Source of the DNA: Burkholderiales bacterium
GTDB taxonomy: Bacteria > Pseudomonadota > Gammaproteobacteria > Burkholderiales > UBA11063
Reading direction: 5' to 3'
Length of the DNA stretch: 41,283 nucleotides
Assembly (NCBI GenBank): GCA_019748155.1
Contig: JAIEPY010000069.1
Location: forward strand, 1 to 41,283
Part shown: in pieces, positions 17,221 to 25,444 of the stretch
Layout: every line of letters begins with the position of its first letter
How positions within the stretch are numbered: the first letter of the stretch is position 1
Translations under genes and position numbers: made by a program
Notes under the pieces: model-generated
The model's input: the letters and a program-made list of their open reading frames with translations, nothing else
Told to the model about the DNA's origin: nothing
Databases searched by the model: none

Positions 17221-18714
17221 ATGAATATCGAACAAATACAACAAATTATCGTTATTGGCGAAAACACCAGCATTGAATTTAAAGAATGTAAAACCGCTCT
17301 TAACAAAGATGTCTATGAGACGGTTTGTGCATTTCTCAATCGCTCTGGCGGTGAAATCTTGTTGGGTGTAACTGATAATGGCGAAATAGTTGGGATTAGT
17401 CCTGAGAGAATAGAGCAGATTCAAAAAGAGTTTGTTACCACCATCAATAACGCCAATAAGTTAGTACCACCAACATATTTAACCATTGAGCAAGTTGCGA
17501 TAGATGGGCGAGCAATCCTATATATTTATGTGCCACCTAGTTCGCAAGTTCATCGAGTTAATAATCGGATTTTTGACCGTAATCATGATGCTGATCTTGA
17601 TATTACCGACAATACTAGCTTAGTTAGTCAGCTCTATACTCGTAAACAAAACACCTATACCGAAAATCGGGTTTATCCATTTGTAAGCTTAGAAAACCAT
17701 CTGCGCAGTGATTTAATTGCCAAAGCACGCCGTTTGGCTGGGGTGTTTAACAATAATCATCCGTGGTTAAATTTAACTGATATGGAACTATTGCAAAGTA
17801 TGCAATTATATCAGCATGATGTAATCAGCAATCAATCTGGATTTACTTTGGCTGCGATTCTATTATTTGGTACCGATAGCACTATTTTATCAGCGCTACC
17901 ACATCATAAGACTGATGCCATTTTACGCCGTGTAAATTTAGAGCGTTATGATGACCGCGACACCGTTAAGACGAACTTAATTGAGAGTTATGAGCGCTTA
18001 ATGGCATTTATTGCCAAGCATTTACCTGATCCATTCTATCAGGATGAATCTGCCAATCGGATTAGTTTGCGTGATAAAATTTTTCGTGAAGTAGTAGCAA
18101 ATATCTTAATTCATCGTGAGTATTCAAGTCCATACCCAGCTAAGATAATTATTGAACGTAATCAGGTGGTTGCTGAAAACAGCAATCGTCCGCATTTTCA
18201 TGGCGTGATTAACCTGGCTAACTTTTCTCCTTTTCCTAAAAATCCAATTATTTCAGCATTTTTTCGTGAAATTGGGCGTGCTGAAGAGTTGGGCTCGGGA
18301 GTGCGCAACTTATTCCGCTACACCAAGATTTATTCTGCTGGCATTGAGCCACAGCTAATCGAAGATAATATTTTCAAGATAATTATTCCACTTGATGAGC
18401 GATTGTTTATGGATGGGGAGTTAATTACCGCGCAAGCTACCGCGCAAGCTACCGCGCAAGCTACCGCGCAAGCTGAAGATGAATATTTAGCGCAAATTTT
18501 GCTGTTTTGCCATACTCCAAAAACTCGTGATGAGATTCAGGAGCATATCAAGATTGCTCATCGCGAGTACTTTAGGAAATATATTTTACAACCGTTATTA
18601 CTAAGTGGCAAGCTTTTACTCTCGATTCCAGATAAGCCGACCAGTCCCAAACAAAGATATTATACTAACCCACGATGCTTAACTAATCATATATCAAAAA
18701 AGGTTACTAACTAA
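17221..18714 (+). CDS. Schlafen AlbA_2-domain ATP-binding regulator with TAQA repeats
   Basis: 497 aa. The N-terminal AlbA_2 domain has ENTSIEFKE, then FLNRSGGEILLGVTDNGEIVG (residues ~13-60). The ATPase-like part carries REVVANILIHREYSSP (about 290) and GRAEELGSGVRNLF (about 355-370). Residues 403-418 are four TAQA tetrapeptides, followed by a C-terminal helical winged-helix-like region (TPKTRDEIQEHIKIAHREYFRKYI). The overall design equals that of the 14534 gene, but the sequences are distant, so these are separate acquisitions or old paralogues. The stop codon directly abuts the ATG of the glycosyltransferase. There is no strong ribosome binding site; AAAGAAAT precedes the start. Role unknown, probably regulatory. 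Confidence 0.85.
   Translation: MNIEQIQQIIVIGENTSIEFKECKTALNKDVYETVCAFLNRSGGEILLGVTDNGEIVGISPERIEQIQKEFVTTINNANKLVPPTYLTIEQVAIDGRAILYIYVPPSSQVHRVNNRIFDRNHDADLDITDNTSLVSQLYTRKQNTYTENRVYPFVSLENHLRSDLIAKARRLAGVFNNNHPWLNLTDMELLQSMQLYQHDVISNQSGFTLAAILLFGTDSTILSALPHHKTDAILRRVNLERYDDRDTVKTNLIESYERLMAFIAKHLPDPFYQDESANRISLRDKIFREVVANILIHREYSSPYPAKIIIERNQVVAENSNRPHFHGVINLANFSPFPKNPIISAFFREIGRAEELGSGVRNLFRYTKIYSAGIEPQLIEDNIFKIIIPLDERLFMDGELITAQATAQATAQATAQAEDEYLAQILLFCHTPKTRDEIQEHIKIAHREYFRKYILQPLLLSGKLLLSIPDKPTSPKQRYYTNPRCLTNHISKKVTN
18427..18474 (+). repeat. 4 x 12-base tandem repeat (TAQA codons)
   Basis: ACCGCGCAAGCT occurs four times exactly, encoding TAQA x4 at the ATPase/winged-helix junction of the second AlbA_2 protein: same place, same period and different sequence from the repeat at 15674. 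Confidence 0.97.
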
Positions 18715-19956
18715 ATGAACATTCTTTATATCAACCACTACGCAGGCTCTATCTATCACGGTATGGAGTACCGCCCGTACTACCTTGCCCGCGAATGGGT
18801 CAAGCAAGGACATAAGGTTACGATTATTGCCAGCAATATTTCCCATGTTCGCCATAAAAATGTTATGCTTGCTGAGGGGCAGGATTATCTGCATGAAACA
18901 ATTGATGGGATTGAATATATCTGGTGCCGGACTACACCCTATGGTGAAAATGGTCTCAAACGGGTAATTAATATCTTTTCTTTTCTAAATAAGGTTAAGC
19001 TACTCAAAAATAAATTAGTTCACCAGTTTAAACCCGATTTAGTGATCGCATCTTCAACTTATCCTTTTGATACTAAAGTTGCTAATTCTATTGCTAAAGC
19101 AGCTCATGCCAAATTTGTCTATGAAGTGCATGATTTATGGCCGTTAACTCCAATTGAGGTCGGTGGAATGTCGCGCTGGCACCCATTTATTATGGCAATG
19201 CAACGCGCCGAAGATTATGGTTATCGTCATGCTGATAAAGTTGTGAGTTTGCTCCCCAAAGCTAAAGAGTATATGCAGAGCAGGGGAATGAGTGAGGATA
19301 AATTTGCTTATATTCCCAATGGGATAGTCGCTGCAGATTGGCTGAATTCAACGCAAAAAATGCCTAATGAGCATCAAAATTTACTTAGTAAACTAAAGCA
19401 TGTTGAAAATAAATTCATTATTGGCTATGCTGGTGGGATGGGAGAAGCTAACGCTTTGGATTATTTACTGACCGCGGCAAAATTAATTAAAGATCAAGCG
19501 ATAGCTATAGTCTTGATCGGTGATGGAGCAAATAAAGCAGGTTTGCAGCAGCGTGTGGCTAATGAAAATTTGAACAATGTTCATTTTATGCCATCTATCA
19601 CTAAGCTGCAGATTCCATCCTTTTTACAGGCTTGTGATGCGCTTTATATTGGCTGGAATAAATTACCGATTTATCGTTTTGGTATCTGCCCGAATAAACT
19701 ATTTGACTATATGCTGGCAAAAAAACCAGTTATTCATACTGTAACTGCCGGGAATGATTTAGTTAATGAAGCTAATTGTGGAATATCTGTTGCCGCTGAA
19801 GATGTCGAAGCAATTGCCAGCGCTATGACAACATTAAGTAAGCTATCTGAGTCAAATTTAGCAGCATTAGCGCAAAATGGTTATAACTTTGTGCTCAGGA
19901 ATCATGATTATCGAGTATTGGCTACACGCTTTATTGACCTACTTGAGCACAATTAG
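18715..19956 (+). CDS. Glycosyltransferase family 4, WbuB-like
   Basis: 413 aa, two-Rossmann GT-B fold. The N-terminal half opens with MNILYINHYAGS and an EYRPYYLAREW stretch as in WbuB-type fucosaminyltransferases of O-antigen synthesis, and has VYEVHDLWP near 140. The C-terminal half has IGYAGGMGEANALDYLL, IVLIGDGANKAGL and the donor-binding region with PNKLFDYMLAKKPVI. It should transfer a sugar from a nucleotide- or lipid-linked donor at the inner face of the membrane during polysaccharide synthesis; donor and acceptor cannot be read from sequence. It begins immediately after the upstream stop codon and its own stop overlaps the lptG stop on the other strand by four bases. No other polysaccharide genes are visible nearby. 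Confidence 0.85.
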   Translation: MNILYINHYAGSIYHGMEYRPYYLAREWVKQGHKVTIIASNISHVRHKNVMLAEGQDYLHETIDGIEYIWCRTTPYGENGLKRVINIFSFLNKVKLLKNKLVHQFKPDLVIASSTYPFDTKVANSIAKAAHAKFVYEVHDLWPLTPIEVGGMSRWHPFIMAMQRAEDYGYRHADKVVSLLPKAKEYMQSRGMSEDKFAYIPNGIVAADWLNSTQKMPNEHQNLLSKLKHVENKFIIGYAGGMGEANALDYLLTAAKLIKDQAIAIVLIGDGANKAGLQQRVANENLNNVHFMPSITKLQIPSFLQACDALYIGWNKLPIYRFGICPNKLFDYMLAKKPVIHTVTAGNDLVNEANCGISVAAEDVEAIASAMTTLSKLSESNLAALAQNGYNFVLRNHDYRVLATRFIDLLEHN

Positions 19957-21035
19957 GCTTCTTTTTTGAGAATTACAATCCATCCGGCGGCAAAAAGTAT
20001 AACCGTCGGGATGGTGGCGGATAAAATCGCGTTCCAGTCAAAAAGTACTGCCATATAACCAATTAGCTTATTGCTGAAAAAGAAAGTTATTCCGATTAGA
20101 ATACCGATAAATAACTTTGCCGAGAGGTTAATGTTACGTCCATTATTGGGGATAAAACCAATTGCAATAAATGCCATTGAAATACAAGCAATCGGGTAGA
20201 GTAGTTTACTCCATAATGCGATTTCATGGCGGTTGGTCGCTTGGTTATTGGTTTTTAAATGCCTAATATATTGGATAAGTCCAAGCGCAGGCATATCTTC
20301 TGGCGAAATAACTAAAACGTTAAAATAGCTTGGATCAATCGTTGATGGCCAACTGTAATTTGTTGGTTTAGTAATAGCTATTTTATAACCAACGTAATTA
20401 TAGACTGTTACTCTCTCTAATTCCCAGGCATGTTCTTTGCTGTTATAATGTCCTGAATCTGCGGTTATATAGCGTTGGAGTTGTTGATTTTCGGTGAAGT
20501 TAAAAATTTGTATCCCAGAAATATTCTGACTGTCATTCTGGTTGATTTGTTTAATGTTAATAATGCTATGTTCACCGTCTTTGCTCCATACCCCTGAGGA
20601 TAGTTCAGTTGAAACCTGTTGATTTAGTTTATTTAGTTTATATAGTTTAGCAAAATGACTTGCGCTAGGGGCGATAACTTCACCTAATGCAAAAGTAACA
20701 AACGTAAAAAATATTCCAAATATTGCCAATACATGGGTTATATCTTTTAACGATATTCCCGAAGTGCGCATAATCGCATATTCAGAATTTTTAACCAACC
20801 CCAACATCGTTGTCATAACCCCGATCAGCACCGCCAACGGAGTTAACAAATAAATATACCCCGGTAGTAACGCACCAAGGTAAACAAACATTGATAAAGT
20901 AGTATAGTTCCCTTTACCTACATCGCCAAGCTCTGGAATAGCTGTAACAATCGTATAAATAACGGCAAATGCAAACAATAGCATTGTAGTGTTAAGCATG
21001 CATTTTTTTAAAATATAACGTGAGAGAATTTTCAT
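19953..21035 (-). CDS. lptG: LptG, LPS export permease subunit
   Basis: 360-aa inner-membrane protein of the LptB2FG transporter that extracts lipopolysaccharide and passes it to LptC. The protein begins MKILSRYILKKCM, has three N-terminal transmembrane helices (about 15-120), a periplasmic beta-jellyroll domain (~130-265) and three C-terminal helices (~270-360), the standard YjgP/YjgQ layout. The coupling-helix segment SEYAIMRTSGIS (about 83-94) is conserved. It is the second gene of lptF-lptG; its ATG overlaps the lptF stop by four bases. Its 3' end overlaps that of the glycosyltransferase on the opposite strand. Confidence 0.93.
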   Translation of the reverse strand: MKILSRYILKKCMLNTTMLLFAFAVIYTIVTAIPELGDVGKGNYTTLSMFVYLGALLPGYIYLLTPLAVLIGVMTTMLGLVKNSEYAIMRTSGISLKDITHVLAIFGIFFTFVTFALGEVIAPSASHFAKLYKLNKLNQQVSTELSSGVWSKDGEHSIINIKQINQNDSQNISGIQIFNFTENQQLQRYITADSGHYNSKEHAWELERVTVYNYVGYKIAITKPTNYSWPSTIDPSYFNVLVISPEDMPALGLIQYIRHLKTNNQATNRHEIALWSKLLYPIACISMAFIAIGFIPNNGRNINLSAKLFIGILIGITFFFSNKLIGYMAVLFDWNAILSATIPTVILFAAGWIVILKKEA

Positions 21036-22129
21036 TTGTTCTTAGATCTAAAATATCCGTTAGGTTTGCTTTTATAATAAGTAAGTCCAATAGCAAAAGC
21101 AATCAAAAGTACGTGCACCGGCATAGTCCAAAATGCAGAATAAAGCTTGTCATCATTAATCTGAGCATTAACCGTCATAATAATGTTTTGATAAACTCCA
21201 TAGATAATTGGTGGGAAAATAAATACCAAGCTTCCCTGTACCCGTGATGTTTGCATACTAAGCGGTACCGCAATTAATCCCATAACAAACGTCATAATCA
21301 TAATCGACACCCGCCACGACAATTCGCCGCGGTTATGCGCTTCATCGTAGCGCTTAATCAAATCAAGCGTGGAGTAGGATTGTGAATTAAGCTGAAGTTT
21401 ATCGCGTTCAGGGTCATATGCTTGTCTTAAAGTTGCCGTAAACGTCGCAAACTTCATAGTTAGAATATTGGAGCTTTCAAAATTACTAAGCTGATTACGC
21501 GTTCCATTATATAAAGTTAGTCCGAGCATTCCTTCATGGTTGGTTATGCGTCCCTCTGCTGCATTGATATTGTAACTAGTATTGCTTTCGTCAGTATATT
21601 GCAAAAATAAACCATGAGCATAACCATTTTCAATCGAATATTTTTCGATGTAGTATACCTCTTTACTGTCACGAGACTCTTTGAATAGTCCTTGCGATAG
21701 CGCCATTGGTGCGGCTTGCTTAGTCAGAAAATTAGCATATTGATTAGATTGACGTACCGCCCATGGCGTAATAAGCATCGAACACATTCCACAGGTAATA
21801 GCTAATGGAGCAACAAACCAAGCAGTTAATCTCAGCCATTTAAATGGAGAAATCCCGCTAGCTAACCAAATTGCTAACTCATGATCTTTGGAATAGCGAT
21901 TCATCGTGATTACTATCGCTAAAAAGCTCGCTATATTTAAAATCATGGGGAAACTAGCAAGTGTTCCATAAAGCATGAATGTAAATAAGGTTACTGTAGG
22001 AATATGTCCACTAGCTGCTTGATCTAGTAGTTTAAATAATTCCGTAATTGGTAAGATTATAACCAGTACCGTTAGAATTCGCGCTGCGTTAGCAACTAAT
22101 TCTTTGTAAAAAACGTTTTTTAATAACAT
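21032..22129 (-). CDS. lptF: LptF, LPS export permease subunit
   Basis: 365 aa, partner of LptG in the LPS transporter. Starts MLLKNVFYKELVANAARIL, with the same six-helix plus jellyroll layout; the KDHELAIWLASGISPFKW coupling segment is around residues 80-97, and a basic tail follows the last helix. It is first in a two-gene minus-strand unit and lies divergent from pepA across about 80 bases that must hold both promoters, an arrangement common in proteobacteria. No anomalies seen. Confidence 0.93.
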   Translation of the reverse strand: MLLKNVFYKELVANAARILTVLVIILPITELFKLLDQAASGHIPTVTLFTFMLYGTLASFPMILNIASFLAIVITMNRYSKDHELAIWLASGISPFKWLRLTAWFVAPLAITCGMCSMLITPWAVRQSNQYANFLTKQAAPMALSQGLFKESRDSKEVYYIEKYSIENGYAHGLFLQYTDESNTSYNINAAEGRITNHEGMLGLTLYNGTRNQLSNFESSNILTMKFATFTATLRQAYDPERDKLQLNSQSYSTLDLIKRYDEAHNRGELSWRVSIMIMTFVMGLIAVPLSMQTSRVQGSLVFIFPPIIYGVYQNIIMTVNAQINDDKLYSAFWTMPVHVLLIAFAIGLTYYKSKPNGYFRSKNK

Positions 22130-22212
22130 AATAAGTGCTAGAATATTGTAATTCTGTGTATTTTATCATAGGGAGCATATCTCTATGGCTTTTGTTTTAT
22201 AAGGACTCTGTT

Positions 22213-23664
22213 ATGCAATTCAAATTTAAACACTCAACTATTAAATTTAACATAAAACCGAAAGTTCAAAGCGGTTTTAATATTCTGTTCACTTTTGCAG
22301 AAAATGCAGAAGAAAGTTTTAGAGATCTTAACGGTAACTCCGTTGAACTTTTAATTGATGACTTGAGCGCTGCTGGAAGTTTGGCGGTCAATGGTTCAAA
22401 TTTATTGGTTAGTCTGGGTAGTTCAAATAAATATTCTTTGGCGGTTTTAAGTAATGTTGCCAGCTCATTGGCTAAATTTATTGCTACGCGCAAAATTCCT
22501 GTGATTAATATTCACCTCAATCAACTCAATACTGAAAAGATTAACACTGATTTAGAAACAGCCGCAGAAAAGTTTTTAGTAGATTTCGTGAACGATCTTT
22601 ATTATTTTGATGATTTCAAAAGCAGTAAATCTAAATTAGAATTAAAAACGCTTAATTTGATAGCTGAAGCTAAGTTAAACAAAGTGGTTAGTAATGCAAT
22701 TGCTGTTTTAGATGGTTACTTTATTGTTCGTGATCTGGCAAATAATCCATCAAATGTCGCAACGCCTACTTATTTAGGCGAAACTGCGAAAGATTTTGAA
22801 AAAATCAGTAAACACGTTAGTGCTGACGTCTTGGACGAAAAAGAAATCAAGAAATTGGGAATGCATGCATTTTTAGGCGTTGCTAAAGGTTCAAAAGAAG
22901 AGCCACGGTTTATTAAACTAGAGTATAAAGGTGCTAAAAAAGACCAAAAGCCAATTATTTTAGTGGGTAAAGGCATTACTTTTGATTCTGGTGGAATATC
23001 TCTAAAACCAGGTGCTAATATGGATGATATGAAATACGATATGTGTGGTGCAGCTACCGTATTAGGTGTGTTTGCTGCTGTTGCAAAACTAGAACTAAAA
23101 GTTAATTTAATCGTACTAGTTCCCACTTGTGAAAATATGCCTTCTTCCAAAGCGCAAAAGCCCGGTGATATTGTAACCAGTATGGCAGGTAAAACAATTG
23201 AAATTTTAAATACAGACGCAGAAGGGCGCCTAATTTTATGTGATGCGCTGCATTATGCCAAACAATTTAACCCTGAATGGGTGGTAGATGTTGCGACTTT
23301 AACTGGTGCTTGTATTATAGCACTTGGATCGGTTGCTAGTGGTTTGTATGTTAATGATGAAGAGCTACATACTGCAATTCAGGATGCTTCAATTCTTGCC
23401 AGCGATAAAGTTTGGCGGATGCCATTATTTGATGAGTACAACGCTCTAATTAAAGGTAATCACGCGGACTTACTAAATATTGGTGGTTGGGGTGGAAAAG
23501 CAGGTAGCGTAACTGCGGCATGTTTTTTACAAGAATTTACTGATTATAAATGGGCACACTTAGATGTTGCCGGAACTGCATCGACAGCAGAAGCTAAAGG
23601 AAGCACCGGACGTCCATTCAAATTATTGGTAGAATTAGTGCGTGCACATGCTAATAAGGGTTAA
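22213..23664 (+). CDS. pepA: Leucyl aminopeptidase PepA (M17)
   Basis: 483 aa from the ATG at 22213, chosen because AAGGA lies eight bases upstream; the open frame continues back to 22135 without a good start. M17 dizinc aminopeptidase that removes N-terminal residues from peptides in the cytoplasm; in E. coli it also binds DNA. The C-terminal catalytic domain has the metal-binding GKGITFDSGG (Lys253, Asp258), KYDMCGAA, and NTDAEGR (Asp335, Glu337, catalytic Arg339). The N-terminal domain is less conserved, as usual. Divergent from lptFG. A small lipoprotein gene follows three bases after the stop and is probably co-transcribed. Confidence 0.94.
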   Translation: MQFKFKHSTIKFNIKPKVQSGFNILFTFAENAEESFRDLNGNSVELLIDDLSAAGSLAVNGSNLLVSLGSSNKYSLAVLSNVASSLAKFIATRKIPVINIHLNQLNTEKINTDLETAAEKFLVDFVNDLYYFDDFKSSKSKLELKTLNLIAEAKLNKVVSNAIAVLDGYFIVRDLANNPSNVATPTYLGETAKDFEKISKHVSADVLDEKEIKKLGMHAFLGVAKGSKEEPRFIKLEYKGAKKDQKPIILVGKGITFDSGGISLKPGANMDDMKYDMCGAATVLGVFAAVAKLELKVNLIVLVPTCENMPSSKAQKPGDIVTSMAGKTIEILNTDAEGRLILCDALHYAKQFNPEWVVDVATLTGACIIALGSVASGLYVNDEELHTAIQDASILASDKVWRMPLFDEYNALIKGNHADLLNIGGWGGKAGSVTAACFLQEFTDYKWAHLDVAGTASTAEAKGSTGRPFKLLVELVRAHANKG

Positions 23665-23667
23665 ATT

Positions 23668-23817
23668 ATGAGATTATATCTATTCTTATGTATCATTAGT
23701 TTTGGCTTATTTGCTTGTGCTAATTCTGGTGATACGATTTTTGGACAAGCCGTACCAGATGAGCAGAATATTCCACTAAATCAACAAATGCCACCGAATA
23801 ATCCTAACGATCAATAA
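23668..23817 (+). CDS. Small lipoprotein, 49 aa
   Basis: Starts three bases after the pepA stop, with AAGGG eight bases before the ATG. A short hydrophobic signal (MRLYLFLCIISFGLFAC) ends in a lipobox LFAC with Cys17, leaving a 33-residue mature chain rich in Asn, Gln and Pro (SGDTIF to NNPNDQ). It has the size and composition of small structural or anchoring lipoproteins; no known family is recognised. Likely the second gene of a pepA transcript. Confidence 0.75.
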   Translation: MRLYLFLCIISFGLFACANSGDTIFGQAVPDEQNIPLNQQMPPNNPNDQ

Positions 23818-23905
23818 ATATTCTATCCTATTTATGAGCTTACAAAAATTAAAACATCACAGCTAGTAAATAGGGTAGATCACGCTGTTATACAAAGTTA
23901 GTAAC

Positions 23906-23935
23906 TTGGAGAGCGTGAATAAGGTATGATATAAT
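23906..23935 (+). promoter_or_regulatory. Promoter of the hfq operon with overlapping palindrome
   Basis: TTGGAG (23906-23911), an 18-base spacer and TGATATAAT with TATAAT at 23930-23935 make an extended -10 promoter about 115 bases before hfq. A 13-base palindrome, AAGTTAGTAACTT (23895-23907), runs into the -35, and CACGCT (23881-23886) pairs with AGCGTG (23912-23917) around it. The rest of the 232-base gap has no gene. Confidence 0.55.
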
Positions 23936-24049
23936 CAAGCTTGGTATAGAGTATAGTCGCACTTGTTATTAGTTTGCGGTATTTAAAATTTAGTCAGATA
24001 ATAAAGAGTACATCGTTACTTTTAAGACGAAATAATTCTGGAGAACATA

Positions 24050-24295
24050 ATGTCTAAACTTATCAATTTACAAGACCCATATCTTAACGGCTTGCGTAAA
24101 GAACAAATTCGTGTTTCAATTTACTTGATTAATGGTATTAAATTATCAGGAATTGTAGCTTCATTTGATCAGTACGTTGTGGTATTACGTGATGGTGAAA
24201 GCACCGTTAGTCAACTTATCTACAAACATGCAATTTCAACAATAGTTCCATCGCGCCCATTTAGTAGTAATTTTGATACCGAGGTCGCTAAGTAA
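24050..24295 (+). CDS. hfq: RNA chaperone Hfq
   Basis: 81 aa. Sm-fold hexameric chaperone that pairs small RNAs with mRNAs. Sm1 includes [33 protein letters not shown], and Sm2 has the diagnostic [11 protein letters not shown]. The C-terminal tail is only about ten residues, much shorter than in E. coli (102 aa), as in many beta- and other proteobacteria. GGAG lies seven bases ahead of the ATG. hflX starts after only three bases, so it leads an hfq-hflX-hflK-hflC transcript. Confidence 0.97.
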   Translation: MSKLINLQDPYLNGLRKEQIRVSIYLINGIKLSGIVASFDQYVVVLRDGESTVSQLIYKHAISTIVPSRPFSSNFDTEVAK

Positions 24296-24298
24296 TTA

Positions 24299-25444
24299 AT
24301 GCAGAACTCCCCAAAAAACTTGGTATTACTTATCGCGGTTAATCTCAATCGCAACAGTGAGTTTGATGAAGATGTTGCCGAAGGCATCGCCTTAACTGAA
24401 TCAGCTGGTTTTTATGTTGCTCAGGTCTTGATGACTAATCGCCCCAAAGTTGACCCGAGTTTTTTTGTTGGCAGTGGTAAACTAGATGAAATCAAAACAC
24501 TTTGTGAGACACTAAAACCAGTTGCGGTAATTTTTAACCATAATATTACTCCTGTTCAAGAGCGTAATTTGGATCGGGAGCTAAAAGTTCGGATAATTGA
24601 TCGAACCCAGCTTATTTTGGATATTTTTGCTAAGCGGGTGACCAGCAATGAAGGTATCTTGCAAATTGAGTTGGCACAGCAATCATATATTGCGACACGT
24701 TTAGTGCGCCGTTGGACACACCTGGAGCGTCAGCGTGGTGGGATTGGCTTACGTAGCGGTTCTGGTGAGAAGCAAATTGAGTTAGACAAACGCGCGATTT
24801 CAGATAAGGTTACGCTGCTAAAAAAACGTTTAGCGCTAGTTGTTAAACAACGCGATACTCAACGCAAAGCTCGTTTAAAAAGTGGCTTGCCTACACTTTC
24901 AATTGTTGGTTACACCAATGCAGGTAAGTCAACTTTGTTCAATGCGTTGACTAAAGCAAAAGTTTATGCTGAAAATCGCTTGTTTGCAACGCTACAGACT
25001 ACTTCACGGCACTTATTTATTGATGAAACCAATGAAGTTGTTTTATCTGATACCGTTGGCTTTATTCGTGATTTACCACATAAGCTGGTCGCTGCATTTC
25101 GCGCAACACTTGAAGAAACAGTCTATGCCCAGTTACTTTTACATGTTGTAGATGTTGCTCATGCGTCGAGAATAAGACAGATGGAAGACGTAAATAGTGT
25201 TCTCTCTGAAATTAATGCTGATACTATTCCGCAGCTAGTGGTTTATAACAAAATTGACCTCTCAGAGAATGTGGAACCTCACATTACGTATAGTGATGAG
25301 CAAGAGCCACTGGAAGTATTTGTTTCAGCGTATCAAAATCAAGGTTTGGATTTGCTTCGACAAGCAATTATTGAAAAACTGGAATGGATAAAAAATAATA
25401 ACAATCAGCAACAGGATTTAGTATATGAGCCATGGAAAAACTGA
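24299..25444 (+). CDS. hflX: GTPase HflX
   Basis: 381 aa. Ribosome-associated GTPase that splits stalled or heat-damaged 70S ribosomes. The N-terminal nucleotide-binding-like domain has FFVGSGKLDEI (about 56-66) and NHNITPVQERNL; a helical arm with RRWTHLERQRGGIGLRSGSGEKQIELDKR precedes the G domain. G1 is GYTNAGKST (204-212), G3 is DTVGF, and G4 is NKID near 320. Somewhat shorter than the E. coli protein because the C-terminal tail is trimmed. Its last 20 bases overlap the beginning of hflK, in another frame, so the two are tightly coupled. Confidence 0.95.
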   Translation: MQNSPKNLVLLIAVNLNRNSEFDEDVAEGIALTESAGFYVAQVLMTNRPKVDPSFFVGSGKLDEIKTLCETLKPVAVIFNHNITPVQERNLDRELKVRIIDRTQLILDIFAKRVTSNEGILQIELAQQSYIATRLVRRWTHLERQRGGIGLRSGSGEKQIELDKRAISDKVTLLKKRLALVVKQRDTQRKARLKSGLPTLSIVGYTNAGKSTLFNALTKAKVYAENRLFATLQTTSRHLFIDETNEVVLSDTVGFIRDLPHKLVAAFRATLEETVYAQLLLHVVDVAHASRIRQMEDVNSVLSEINADTIPQLVVYNKIDLSENVEPHITYSDEQEPLEVFVSAYQNQGLDLLRQAIIEKLEWIKNNNNQQQDLVYEPWKN

